Of a DNA stretch of 64,000 nucleotides, positions 32,344 through 40,996 are shown in pieces (positions within the stretch are counted from its first letter, which is position 1; each line of letters begins with the position of its first letter). A program made the position numbers and the translations under genes. Location of the stretch: assembly GCF_900447535.1 (NCBI RefSeq), contig NZ_UFXX01000001.1, positions 1,426,001-1,490,000 on the forward strand, read 5' to 3'. A model generated the notes under the pieces. That model made no database searches, had not been told where the DNA came from, and saw nothing but the letters and a program-made list of their open reading frames with translations. Source of the DNA: Dermacoccus nishinomiyaensis. Its GTDB lineage: Bacteria; Actinomycetota; Actinomycetes; Actinomycetales; Dermatophilaceae.

Positions 32344-33558
32344 ATGAGGGTCGTCATCGCCGCCGCCGGCAGCCGCGGCGACGCCGTCCCGTTCGGGGTG
32401 CTCGCCGCGCGTCTCGTCGCCCGTGGGCACGACGTCACCGTCGTCACCCACGCGTCACTCGCGCACGTCATGCCTGACGGCCCGCGCGTCGTGACGGTGG
32501 CGAGCGATCCGGGCGCCCTCCTCGCCGGCCCGGCGGGCACCGCACTGCGGCGTGGTGATCTGCGCGCGCTCAACCGCACGCGCAACGTGTTCGCCGAGTT
32601 CCTGCAGTCGTTCGGGCCGACCACGCGTGAGGCGCTCGCGGGCGCCGACGTCCTCGTCGCCTCCAGCTTCGCCATCGCCGCCGTCGACGAGGCGATGCGC
32701 GCCGACGTCCCCGTCGTCCGCGCGCACCTGTGGCCCGAGTTCGACACGCTCGACGGGCCGATGCCGCTGCTGCCGTACGCGTGGACGCTGCCCACCGGTG
32801 TGCGGCGTCGCGCGCGTGGAGCGCTGCGGCGCGTCGAACCGTACTTCGCGGGCGTCGACGGCGGATGGGCCGACGGCCGACTCGACCTGCGCGCCGCCCA
32901 CCCCACGGGCCTGACGACGGCGACTCTTGGCTCGCTGCACGCGTACAGCCCGCTGCTCGCCGAGCCGGTGGACGACTCCCGCACTGTCGTCACGGGGTGG
33001 TGGCGCGAGGCGCCGCACGAGGGCTTGTCGGAGCGCACCCGGGCGCTGCTCGCTTCCGGCGACGAGTGGATCGCCGTCGGGTTCGGCTCGATGCACCAGA
33101 ACTCACCGGGCCGCGTCGTCGACGTCGTCACCGAGGCGTGCCGGAGACTCGGCGTGCGCGCGCTCGTCCAGCTCGACGGTGCGCCGCGCGAGGCGGATGG
33201 CGTCGTCGTCGGCATCGATGACGAGCCGCACCACGCGCTGTTCGCGCAGGTGCGCGCCGTCGTCCACCACGGCGGGTCGGGGACGACGGGTACCGCGCTC
33301 GCCGCGGGCGCGCCCAGCGTCGTCGTCCCGCACTTCGCCGACCAGTACCACTGGGCGCACCGCCTCCACACGCTCGACCTCGCACCCGCGCCGCTGCCGC
33401 GTCGATTGCTCACCGCGGGGTTGCTGACGCGTCGGCTGCGCGCGGCGATGAGTGCTGGAATGCGCGAGCGTGCAGTGGATCTCGGACGTCAGGTGGCGAC
33501 CGAGGACGGCGCGGGCGTGGCCGTCGCCGCCATCGAACAGTTCGTCGGCGGGGCATGA
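32344..33558 (+). CDS. UGT-type (GT1) glycosyltransferase, possible carotenoid glycosyltransferase
   Basis: The 404-residue GT-B enzyme starts VVIAAAGSRGDAVPFGVLAARL and carries HHGGSGTTGTALAAGAPSVV followed by PHFADQYHWAHRL, the nucleotide-sugar loop of the GT1 family. That family includes CrtX and macrolide or sterol glycosyltransferases. Divergence from the carotenoid operon suggests it may glycosylate a hydroxylated carotenoid, but that is inference. ATG 32344 has GGAG eight bases upstream. One base separates it from the next gene. Confidence 0.83.
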   Translation: MRVVIAAAGSRGDAVPFGVLAARLVARGHDVTVVTHASLAHVMPDGPRVVTVASDPGALLAGPAGTALRRGDLRALNRTRNVFAEFLQSFGPTTREALAGADVLVASSFAIAAVDEAMRADVPVVRAHLWPEFDTLDGPMPLLPYAWTLPTGVRRRARGALRRVEPYFAGVDGGWADGRLDLRAAHPTGLTTATLGSLHAYSPLLAEPVDDSRTVVTGWWREAPHEGLSERTRALLASGDEWIAVGFGSMHQNSPGRVVDVVTEACRRLGVRALVQLDGAPREADGVVVGIDDEPHHALFAQVRAVVHHGGSGTTGTALAAGAPSVVVPHFADQYHWAHRLHTLDLAPAPLPRRLLTAGLLTRRLRAAMSAGMRERAVDLGRQVATEDGAGVAVAAIEQFVGGA

Positions 33559-33559
33559 C

Positions 33560-35224
33560 ATGACGCCGTCCGCGTCGAGTTCATCGAGGTGGCGTGTGTC
33601 GGCGCGGTTCGTCGAGGCGCAGCCGTGGTGGCGCCCCGGTGCTCCGGCAGCGCTGGCCGTCATGATCGTGCTGCTCGCGACGTCGTCGCGCCACGGTTTT
33701 CACGGCGACGAGCTGTACTTTCGCATGTTGCCGCCCGCGTGGTGGTACGACGATCAGCCGCCGCTCACCGTCTGGCTCGCGCACGCAGCGGCGTCGGTGA
33801 GTGACGCGGTGTGGGTGCAACGGCTGCCGGCCGCGCTCGCGGCGGGGGCGGGCGCGCTCGTCGCGGGGCTGTTTCCGCGGCTTCTCGGCGCTGATGTGAG
33901 GGTGCAGCGCATCGCCGCGTGGGCGCATGCGTTCACCGTCTATCCGCTGCTCATGGGGCACGTCATGCTGACGGCGAGCCTCGATCTGCTCGCGTGGCAG
34001 CTCGTCGTGCTCGGTGTCGTCGCTGCGCTGACGGGGCGTCGCCATGCGCTGACGTGGGCCGGCGCGGCGGCTGGGGTGGCGTGCTGGAACAAGCTGCTCG
34101 TCCTCGTGCTCGTCGCGGCGGCCTTCGTCGCGCTCGCCGCGTGCGCCCGGTGGGTGCTGCGCACCCGTGACGCCTGGTGCGGCGCCGCGTTGCTCGTCGC
34201 GGTCGGCGGGTTCCAAGTGGGGGCGCAGATCGTTCACGGCGTGCCGATGCTCGACGTCTCGGCCGACGTCGTCTCCCGCGATGGCGCGCTCAACCGATGG
34301 CTCGTCGTGCCGCTGCTCGTCGTGTTCGTCGGACCGCCGTTCGTGCAGGTCGCGTGGCGGGGGTTGTGGTGGCACCCGGGAAGTCGTCGTGCCGCCCACC
34401 CCGGAGCTGACGGCGGCGACGACGGCGGTGGGCACGCCGAGGCGAACGGCTGGCGCAGCGGTCCCGCTGACGACGCCCGCGTCAAGGCGTTCGGCGGCGT
34501 CACGAACGATCCTTTCTCCACCGACGACGGTCACGCCGGCCGCATCGCCCCGGACCCACCACAACAGCGCACCGGGCCCGTGCTCGCCGTCATGGCCGCG
34601 ATCGTCCTCGTGTTCGCGCTCGTCTCCCCTGCGCAGCCCTACTACGCGGTCGCGGTGTTCTTGCCGCTTGTCGCGGTCGGCTGGGCGCGGGCGGCTGCGG
34701 ACGAGGAGCACGTGTGGCGGCGCGCGCCCATCGTCGTGACGGCGAACGCCGTCGTCGCAGCCCTCATCTGCCTACCGATCGTGCCCGCTTCGTCACCGGC
34801 GTTCTCCATCGTCTCCGCCCTCGACCCCATGCAGCGCGACCAGACCGACTGGCCGTCACTCGCCGCCCAGATGGCGACAGCCCGTCCGACGGGTGCGGCC
34901 ATCGTCACCGATTCGTATGCCCTCGCCGGAGCTGCACATCAGTACGGCCCTGCGCTCGGGGTGCCGCGTGCCGACGTCGCCTCGTGGCACAACGCGCTCT
35001 GGAGCCTCGGGCCGCCACGCAGCGACGGGGACACGCACGACGTCCTCGCCGTCGGTGGGGACGAGCACCGCATCCGTGCGGCGTTCACACGCTGCGACCC
35101 CGCTGGACGGCTCATCGCGCCGCACGACCCGTTCGGCCTCGACGGCACGACGATGCTGCGATGTTCCGACCCGCGAGGAGGATGGGGCGCCGTCTGGCCG
35201 ACGTTGCGCCGCCTCGGCGGTTGA
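33560..35224 (+). CDS. GT39/ArnT-type integral membrane glycosyltransferase
   Basis: The 554-residue protein has about ten or eleven hydrophobic segments. The first outside loop HGFHGDELYFRMLPPAWWYD carries the acidic Asp-Glu, and YDDQPPLTVWLAH resembles the ArnT/PMT motif. Such enzymes transfer a sugar from a polyprenyl-phosphate donor to proteins or lipids outside the membrane. A soluble loop at about 275-335 is low-complexity. It starts one base after the UGT stop, so the pair is co-transcribed, perhaps for one glycolipid or protein target. Confidence 0.8.
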   Translation: MTPSASSSSRWRVSARFVEAQPWWRPGAPAALAVMIVLLATSSRHGFHGDELYFRMLPPAWWYDDQPPLTVWLAHAAASVSDAVWVQRLPAALAAGAGALVAGLFPRLLGADVRVQRIAAWAHAFTVYPLLMGHVMLTASLDLLAWQLVVLGVVAALTGRRHALTWAGAAAGVACWNKLLVLVLVAAAFVALAACARWVLRTRDAWCGAALLVAVGGFQVGAQIVHGVPMLDVSADVVSRDGALNRWLVVPLLVVFVGPPFVQVAWRGLWWHPGSRRAAHPGADGGDDGGGHAEANGWRSGPADDARVKAFGGVTNDPFSTDDGHAGRIAPDPPQQRTGPVLAVMAAIVLVFALVSPAQPYYAVAVFLPLVAVGWARAAADEEHVWRRAPIVVTANAVVAALICLPIVPASSPAFSIVSALDPMQRDQTDWPSLAAQMATARPTGAAIVTDSYALAGAAHQYGPALGVPRADVASWHNALWSLGPPRSDGDTHDVLAVGGDEHRIRAAFTRCDPAGRLIAPHDPFGLDGTTMLRCSDPRGGWGAVWPTLRRLGG

Positions 35225-35271
35225 GGCGCACTCCCCCACTCCTCGTGTGGCGCGGCGCGCGTCCAAGGCCG

Positions 35272-35323
35272 CGATGTTGCCCACTTCTTGGGGCGCGGGC
35301 GCCGTGACACCCGGGCAACATCG
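35272..35323. terminator. Hairpin between convergent genes, GTTGCCC arms
   Basis: CGATGTTGCCC (35272-35282) pairs perfectly with GGGCAACATCG (35313-35323). It lies between the convergent GT39 and DUF998 genes. The arms resemble those of the 52-bp palindromes at 11201 and 39445. Confidence 0.7.
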
Positions 35324-35339
35324 AGGGAGGCGGGGTGTG

Positions 35340-36062
35340 TCAGGGTGCGGTGATGTCGCGCGGGCGTCGCAGCAGGTCGAACGCCACGACGACGAGAGCA
35401 ACTGCGAGCGCCAGCAGCGAGACGCCCTCCGCCACCCCGCGCGGGATGGGCGCCGGCGCCGGCATGACGTGGTCGAGACTCATGAGCGACGACACGGCAC
35501 CCAGCGCCCCGAGCGCGCGCGTCAGCGTGTGACGGGGCTCGCGCTCGCTCGCGAACCGATCGTGATCCCCTCGTGAGTCGGCCGACCGCACCCCCACCAG
35601 CCCATGTGCGAGCAACAGGACGGACGGCGCCGGCAGCGCGAGCACGCCGCCCACCATGTGCACCCCGATGGCTCCGTCAGCGGGAAAGACCGCGACCCAC
35701 ACGAGTCCGACGCCGAGGCAGACGAGCGCCGCCGTCAGCAATCGTCCGAGTCGATCGTGCGTCAGAACCCCCGCCGTCAGGATGCAGGCTCCTGCGACGC
35801 CCACGGCGACGTTGAAGAGGTCGGCGCGCGGCGAGCAGACCCAGAATCCGTGCCAGTCGCGGCAGATCGTGCGTCCGAGGTCGCTGATCATCGCGCGCCG
35901 CCAGGAGAACGACGCACCCCGAGCATGCACCGCCGCGACGTACGCGCCCACGCACAGCACGAGCCCGAGGACGAGCAATGCCGCCGCCGAACGCTCGCGC
36001 CGAGCCGAGCGGCGCTCGGCTCGGAGCGGCGGGTGCGAGGGCTCGCCCTGAGGTTCGGACAC
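35340..36062 (-). CDS. DUF998-family membrane protein
   Basis: The 240-residue protein has six hydrophobic segments. MISDLGRTICRDWHGFWVCSPRADLFNVAV is the DUF998 hallmark, where an SDLG/FNxx pair flanks the second span. VWVAVFPADGAIGVHMVGGV fits the FP..G...H motif. The function of DUF998 proteins is unknown. GTG 36062 is a guess; an earlier in-frame GTG at 36140 would add 26 residues, and neither has a clear ribosome site. It is a single gene, convergent with the GT39 gene and divergent from the SDR-TspO gene. Confidence 0.75.
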   Translation of the reverse strand: MSEPQGEPSHPPLRAERRSARRERSAAALLVLGLVLCVGAYVAAVHARGASFSWRRAMISDLGRTICRDWHGFWVCSPRADLFNVAVGVAGACILTAGVLTHDRLGRLLTAALVCLGVGLVWVAVFPADGAIGVHMVGGVLALPAPSVLLLAHGLVGVRSADSRGDHDRFASEREPRHTLTRALGALGAVSSLMSLDHVMPAPAPIPRGVAEGVSLLALAVALVVVAFDLLRRPRDITAP

Positions 36063-36219
36063 GTCGAGGAGTGTAGGCCGCAGCCGCCCAGCCCCCTCGT
36101 GGGCGCCGGCAGGCTGGAATGACGGCGAACCGTTCCCCACGCACCGCGGCGCTCAGGTGCGCCCGCATGAGCGGCGCAGCTGACGCCCGCGCTGAGCAAC
36201 CCCGCTGTGACCGGCGCCG

Positions 36220-36248
36220 CTGACGCCGACGTCAGGTAGGACTATCCT
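36220..36248 (+). promoter_or_regulatory. Candidate promoter of SDR-TspO gene
   Basis: CTGACG (36220-36225) and TATCCT (36243-36248) are spaced 17 bases, close to sigma-70 consensus. A GTG in frame with the gene begins at 36260, close enough to the expected start point for a leaderless transcript. AGGACTATCCT across the -10 is a small palindrome that could be an operator. Confidence 0.45.
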
Positions 36249-36298
36249 GAAATTCCAACGTGATCCACGCGCACTCCTCGATGAAACGGATGGACTTC

Positions 36299-37714
36299 AT
36301 GACCTCTCGCCTCGCCCTCGTCACCGGGGCCACCGGATACGTCGGCGGCCAGGTGGCCGCTGAACTCGTCGAGCGGGGATGGCGCGTGCGCGTGCTCAGC
36401 CGCAGCGAGAAGAAGGTGCGTGCGCTGCCGTGGGGCGAGCACGTCGAGGTCGTCGAGGGTGACGCGTCCGAGGCCTCCGACGTCGCGCGCGCCATGGAGG
36501 ACGTCGACGTCGCCTGGTACCTGCTGCACTCGATGAGCACGTCCGACGACTTCGTCTCCGAGGAGAAGGAGATGGCCTCGACGTTCGCCGACGCCGCCCG
36601 CGACGCCGGCGTCTCGCGCATCGTCTACCTCGGTGGCCTGCACCCGGACGACGAGGACGTCGAGCAGTTGTCCGACCACCTGCGCTCGCGCGTCGAGGTG
36701 GGCCACGTGCTCATCGACTCCGGCGTTCCGACGGCGGCGCTGCAGGCGGGCGTCGTCATCGGTGACGAGTCGTCGTCATTCATCATGCTGCGCAACCTCA
36801 GCGAGCGCCTGCCCGGCGCGATCGCGCCGAAGTGGATCAAGAACCGCATCCAGCCGATCGCCGTCGCCGACGCCGTGCACTATCTCGTCGGTGCCGCCGA
36901 CCTGCCCGCCGACGTCAGCCGCACCTTCGACATCGGCGGCCCCGAACCGATGCCGTACGGCGACATGATGAAGCGCTACGCGAAGGCGACGAAGCGCTGG
37001 CTGCCGCGCATCGTGGGCACCGCGCCGGTGACGACGGCCGGACTCGCCGGGCACTGGATCGGCCTCGTGACGCCCGTCTCCAGCAGCCTGGCGGCGCCGC
37101 TCATCGGCAGCCTGCAGCACGACACCGTCGTCCACGAACGCGACCTCGACGACCTCGTCGGCGCACCTCCGGGCGGTCACACGACGTTCGAGGATGCCGT
37201 GCGCGCGGCCGTGAAGGACCTCGACACCTCGCGCTGGGTACGCACGCTCGGGCTGACGTCCGCCGCCGTCGCCGCGACCGCCGTCGCCGGCTCGCTGCTG
37301 ACCGACCCGAAGTCGGCGTGGTACCGCACGCTGCGCAAGCCGGCGATCCAGCCGCCGCCCGCCGCGTTCCCGATCGTGTGGAGCGCGCTCTACACCGACC
37401 TCGCGCTCATCTCGAGCCTGACGATCGCCGACCTCGCCGAGACGGGCCGCACCAAGGAACAGCGGGCGTACATCGCGGCGCTCGCCGCGAACCTGGCCCT
37501 CAACGTCGGCTGGAACGGCACGTTCTTCGCCGCGAAGAAGCTGCGTCCGGCGGTGCTGGAGGCTGCGGTGCTCGCCGCCAGCTCGGCCGACCTCGTGCGC
37601 CGCGCGCACAAGGCCTCGCCGGAGAAGGGCGTCGTGCTCGCGCCGTACGCGGCGTGGACGGGGTTCGCCACCGTCCTCAGCGCCGTCATCGCCCGTCGCA
37701 ACCCGGGACGCTGA
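36299..37714 (+). CDS. NAD(P)-binding epimerase-like domain fused to TspO/MBR membrane domain
   Basis: The 471-residue fusion has an N-terminal Rossmann domain (about 1-300) starting LALVTGATGYVGGQVAAELV, of the NmrA/atypical SDR type. Its C-terminal membrane domain (about 310-465) has WYRTLRKPAIQPPPAAFPIVW, NLALNVGWNGTFF and final hydrophobic spans, matching TspO. TspO binds tetrapyrroles and influences pigment and stress responses. The fusion implies redox chemistry coupled to ligand sensing. ATG 36299 is chosen at the domain start; ATG 36281 or GTG 36260 are possible. Its stop overlaps the CPBP gene start. Confidence 0.83.
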   Translation: MTSRLALVTGATGYVGGQVAAELVERGWRVRVLSRSEKKVRALPWGEHVEVVEGDASEASDVARAMEDVDVAWYLLHSMSTSDDFVSEEKEMASTFADAARDAGVSRIVYLGGLHPDDEDVEQLSDHLRSRVEVGHVLIDSGVPTAALQAGVVIGDESSSFIMLRNLSERLPGAIAPKWIKNRIQPIAVADAVHYLVGAADLPADVSRTFDIGGPEPMPYGDMMKRYAKATKRWLPRIVGTAPVTTAGLAGHWIGLVTPVSSSLAAPLIGSLQHDTVVHERDLDDLVGAPPGGHTTFEDAVRAAVKDLDTSRWVRTLGLTSAAVAATAVAGSLLTDPKSAWYRTLRKPAIQPPPAAFPIVWSALYTDLALISSLTIADLAETGRTKEQRAYIAALAANLALNVGWNGTFFAAKKLRPAVLEAAVLAASSADLVRRAHKASPEKGVVLAPYAAWTGFATVLSAVIARRNPGR

Positions 37715-38436
37715 TGGCGACATCGCACCGCTCACCTCGCCACGTCTTCGGCGCCGCGCTCGCAGGGGCACGCGACGTCGAACTACGTGACGCCGCAACC
37801 GATCCCGTGCCCGAGCATCGTCTCGGGGCGACGCGGGTGATCATCGGCGCGACGGGCGTCGCGGCCGCCGTCGCACTGTCGTGGTCGCTCAATCTCGAGC
37901 CGGGGCAGGCCCTGTTCTACCCGGCGACGTTCCTCGTCGCCGTCATCTACGGAGCGGGGATCTTCGCGGCCGGCCGGGTCGGGGCGACCAGGCTGCGCTG
38001 GCGCGCTGACGGACGCGAACTGCTCGAGGCGTTCGGCATCGGCATCGCGTTGGCGCTGTTGTTCGTCGTCGGCGCGTTTCTCGTGCGCTTCATCCCGGCG
38101 CTGCGCGACCCCGTCTCGCACCTGCTCGACCATGCCCGCAAGGGCAGCCTGCCGATCGTCGCACTGACGACGGCCGTCAACGGCATCGCCGAGGAGGTGT
38201 TCTACCGAGGCGGGCTCTGGCGCGTGCTGTCGCCGAGGAAGCGCGTGCTGTGGACGACGGTCGCCTACACCGCCGTCACGGCCCTGACCGGCATTCCGCT
38301 GCTCGCACTCGCCGCGGCGATGCTCGGCTTCGTCGTCGCCGTCCTGCGTCAGCAGTCGGGCTCGCTCGCGGGGCCGATCGTCACGCACCTGACGTGGTCG
38401 ATGCTCATGCTGTTCGTCCTGCCGCACGTCGTGTAG
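37714..38436 (+). CDS. CPBP-family intramembrane metalloprotease
   Basis: The 240-residue protein has about six hydrophobic segments and the CPBP/Abi motif 1 GIAEEVFYRGGLWR (EExxxR) and motif 2 GPIVTHLTWS (HxxxN/S). Eukaryotic relatives process prenylated CAAX proteins; bacterial ones act in immunity to peptides or in membrane protein processing. The ATG overlaps the stop of the SDR-TspO gene (TGATG), so the two are coupled. A possible target is unknown. Confidence 0.82.
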   Translation: MATSHRSPRHVFGAALAGARDVELRDAATDPVPEHRLGATRVIIGATGVAAAVALSWSLNLEPGQALFYPATFLVAVIYGAGIFAAGRVGATRLRWRADGRELLEAFGIGIALALLFVVGAFLVRFIPALRDPVSHLLDHARKGSLPIVALTTAVNGIAEEVFYRGGLWRVLSPRKRVLWTTVAYTAVTALTGIPLLALAAAMLGFVVAVLRQQSGSLAGPIVTHLTWSMLMLFVLPHVV

Positions 38437-38600
38437 TGAGATCGGCCGCCCGACGCCCTTGACGTGGGTGTCCCCCCTCTGCGGTCTACGGTGGATGTCA
38501 ACCTGTGGTGCCAGGCTGACACTCAGGGCGGCGTCGGGGGACGGTCGCGGCGGATCTCGAGTGATACGCCCGTCGTCAGACTGAGCGTCAGCGATTTTCG

Positions 38601-38634
38601 CCCGACATCGCGTCGGCAGCGACGCGATGTCGGG
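38601..38634 (-). terminator. Perfect 14-bp hairpin after DUF3253 gene
   Basis: CCCGACATCGCGTC (38601-38614) pairs with 38621-38634 around a six-base loop, just beyond the stop of the minus-strand DUF3253 gene. GCGATTTTCG next to it resembles part of the 19-bp repeat unit. The rest of 38437-38600 shows no gene. Confidence 0.7.
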
Positions 38635-38639
38635 GAACA

Positions 38640-39281
38640 TCACGACGTGGGGCGCTCCCCAGCGTCACCACGAATGTCATCGTCAGCGCCACCGTCGGCA
38701 AAGATGATCCTGACGGGCCCGCGAGCTGTCTCGTCGACGGCCTTGCCCTTCTGGGTGACGAGCACCTCGCCGGCCGCTCGCATTCGATGCGCCACGGCGC
38801 GGACGGCGGGCATGAGGTCGCGCCACCCGTCATCGCCGTTCGTCGCATCGCTGCCCCCGGTAGTGGTCGACTCGCCTCCGACTTGGGTCGCCGTCTCGTG
38901 GCCACTCGCCTGCGAAATACAGCCGCCATGGATGTCAGTGTGCGCGCCGCTGCCGACCACGCGCGCGACGTCGCTGGGGCAGATGCTCTTGCCGGCGCGA
39001 TGACGCAGCAGCGCGCGGATCGTCGCTTCGATGCGGACGTCGCGTTCGTCGTCGGACGGAGTAGTCCACCATTCGTAGCCCCGTTCGCCGAGAGCGATCT
39101 TGGCCGCCTGCACGCGCGGTCGGGCGTGCTCGGCGTCCGTGCGCACGAGGCGACGGGCGGCCATCAGTTCGTCGACGAGTTCTTGCCGCAGCTTCGGCGG
39201 GATGCCGGGGTCGGACGCGCGCCAGCGTCGACCGTTCACGACGATGTAGCGACCGTCCGGGGTGCGCTCGGGTTCACTCAC
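38640..39281 (-). CDS. DUF3253-domain protein
   Basis: The 213-residue soluble protein has an N-terminal part RTPDGRYIVVNGRRWRASDP with PKLRQELVDELMAARRLVR. Its C-terminal winged-helix-like DUF3253 domain (about 95-205) contains IRALLRHRAGKSICPSDVAR, LMPAVRAVAHRMRAAGEVLV and TQKGKAVD. The 40-residue insert inside the domain (TDIHGGCISQASG and GESTTTGGSDATNGDD) is unusual. Function is unknown. GTG 39281 is chosen because homology begins there; ATG 39335 is possible. Confidence 0.75.
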   Translation of the reverse strand: MSEPERTPDGRYIVVNGRRWRASDPGIPPKLRQELVDELMAARRLVRTDAEHARPRVQAAKIALGERGYEWWTTPSDDERDVRIEATIRALLRHRAGKSICPSDVARVVGSGAHTDIHGGCISQASGHETATQVGGESTTTGGSDATNGDDGWRDLMPAVRAVAHRMRAAGEVLVTQKGKAVDETARGPVRIIFADGGADDDIRGDAGERPTS

Positions 39282-39444
39282 CCGCCCACTGTGACGGCCC
39301 ACGCCGCCGCGTGTCCACCGGAGCACGTCTGACATGCCCGCGCCGATGAAGACGGGGCTGCCTCGCGCCGCCTCCCCGGGGCCTGGCTCATGTCGGCGGC
39401 ACCGTCTGACTGCAGATGCGCGATGCACTTGTCAGGCCGAGGGA

Positions 39445-39496
39445 CGATCGTTGCCCGGATTGGCGTCGAACATGACGCGAATCCGGGCAACGATGA
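39445..39496. repeat. 52-bp near-perfect palindrome, copy B
   Basis: ATCGTTGCCCGGATT (39447-39461) pairs perfectly with 39480-39494, and the loop has a nested GCGTC/GACGC stem. It matches about 40 of 52 positions of 11201-11252. It lies in the otherwise empty 39282-39603, upstream of a glycosyltransferase. Confidence 0.8.
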
Positions 39497-39603
39497 TCCG
39501 TCAACGGGCGAGCCTGCGGGTAGGGTGACGGCGCCCGCCCTCGGTCGCGTTCACTGTGTCGTGCTCAGTGTCGTAGCCGATGAGATCGCGTCCAGGAGAA
39601 GCC

Positions 39604-40788
39604 ATGATTCGTGTCGCGTCGGTTCCGGCCGATCACCCCTACGTCGCGCACCTCTCCCCGACCGGCGAGACACCAGGCGACGGGTGCGACGAGGTGATCC
39701 GCCTGCCCGACCCGCCCGTCATCGCGGACGACGGCTCGACGCGCTGGTGGCCGCCGCGCATCCTCGATCCGGCCTGGCTACGCGAGCATGCCGGCGAGTT
39801 CGACGTGCTGCACGTCCACTTCGGGTTCGAGTCGTTCAGCCCTGAGCACCTGCGCGAGGTCGTCGACGTGGCGCACGAGCTGGGCAAGGGCGTCGTCGTC
39901 ACGGTGCACGACCTGCGCAACCCGCACATCAAGGACCCGGCGGCGCAGCTCAGCCGACTCGACGCGCTCGTGCCGGCGGCTGACGCCGTCATCACGCTGA
40001 CGCAGGGCGCGGCTGATGCGATCCAGGCTCGCTGGGGTCGCGACGCCGTCGTCGTGCGCCACCCGCACATCGTGCCGCTGGACGTCATGGCCGCGCTCCT
40101 GCTCGATGACACTTCCTCTCGGACGAACCGCGCCGACGCGCGGTCGAGCGACGACAGCACAGCGGCGCCCGCGCGAAATGATCGTCGGCGAATCGGCTTG
40201 CACCTCAAGAGTCTTCGCACGAACGTAGACGCAGCGGGAGCGCTCGACGCGCTCGCCCTCGTCGCCGATGAGCGGCCTGACGTCGAGATCGTCGTGACGA
40301 TGCACCGCGCCGTGGCGGACCCAACCGATCGCGGTCACGACGCCTGCGTCGTCGAGCGCGCCGAGGCGCTGGCGGCGCGCGGCGCCATCACGCTCGTCCT
40401 GCACGAGCCGATGGATGACGCGACGCTGTTCGCGTTCGTCGGCGGCCTCGACGTCAGCGTCATGGCGAACGTCTGGGGCACCCACTCGGGGTGGATCGAG
40501 ATGTGTCACGACCTCGGCGTGCGCGTCGTGGCACCGAACGTCGGGTTCTACGGCGAACAGCACGCGCTCGTCCTCTACGATCTCGCGGGCCGGGGCGATG
40601 AGGCCGAGGACGGTGCGGCCGCGAGTGAGGACGCCACCGTCGACGCTCGCAGGCTTGCCGACACGATCCTGGTCGCCGTCGACCAAGGGCGGGCTGCCCC
40701 GGCCGACGTCGCCGCACGCCGCGACGAACGCGATGCCGGAGCACGCGTTCACTCCGAGATCTACCGCGCCAGCATTCCCACTCGTTGA
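39604..40788 (+). CDS. Glycosyltransferase (GT4-like)
   Basis: The 394-residue protein looks like a GT-B glycosyltransferase: FDVLHVHFGFESFSPEHL early, VVVTVHDLRNPH, ADAVITLTQGAADAI, and a second half with RIGLHLKSLRTNVDAAGAL and VSVMANVWGTHSGWIEMCHD, then LGVRVVAPNVGFYGEQHA. The usual ExFG-type C-terminal motif is replaced by HSGWIEMCHD. Donor and acceptor are unknown. ATG 39604 has AGGAGAAG upstream. It lies near FemX and the glycosyltransferase operon and may contribute to the same surface glycan. Confidence 0.75.
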   Translation: MIRVASVPADHPYVAHLSPTGETPGDGCDEVIRLPDPPVIADDGSTRWWPPRILDPAWLREHAGEFDVLHVHFGFESFSPEHLREVVDVAHELGKGVVVTVHDLRNPHIKDPAAQLSRLDALVPAADAVITLTQGAADAIQARWGRDAVVVRHPHIVPLDVMAALLLDDTSSRTNRADARSSDDSTAAPARNDRRRIGLHLKSLRTNVDAAGALDALALVADERPDVEIVVTMHRAVADPTDRGHDACVVERAEALAARGAITLVLHEPMDDATLFAFVGGLDVSVMANVWGTHSGWIEMCHDLGVRVVAPNVGFYGEQHALVLYDLAGRGDEAEDGAAASEDATVDARRLADTILVAVDQGRAAPADVAARRDERDAGARVHSEIYRASIPTR

Positions 40789-40849
40789 AGCGACGTCGCC
40801 CCTGGCGCGTCTGTGAGCGACATACGTCGTGTGCCTGAATGTGCACGAA

Positions 40850-40906
40850 ATTCGCGATCTTCGTCCACCTCTGCGAGCCGCGTCCCGGTCTGCGAATCCT
40901 CGTCAC
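40850..40906 (-). repeat. 19-bp repeat array, three reversed units
   Basis: Units at 40850-40868, 40869-40887 and 40888-40906 read GTGGACGAAGATCGCGAAT, CGGGACGCGGCTCGCAGAG and GTGACGAGGATTCGCAGAC on the minus strand. A forward-oriented half unit GTGCACGAAATTCGCGAT (40841-40858) overlaps the first. The array fills the gap between convergent glycosyltransferase and FemX genes. Confidence 0.85.
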
Positions 40907-40996
40907 ATCGGCGATGTCGTGGTCACCACCGCTGCCCCGTCGCCCCCCGCGGACCCTACGACGCCCCAGTCGCGCCGTTGACCCGTCGGCCAATCG

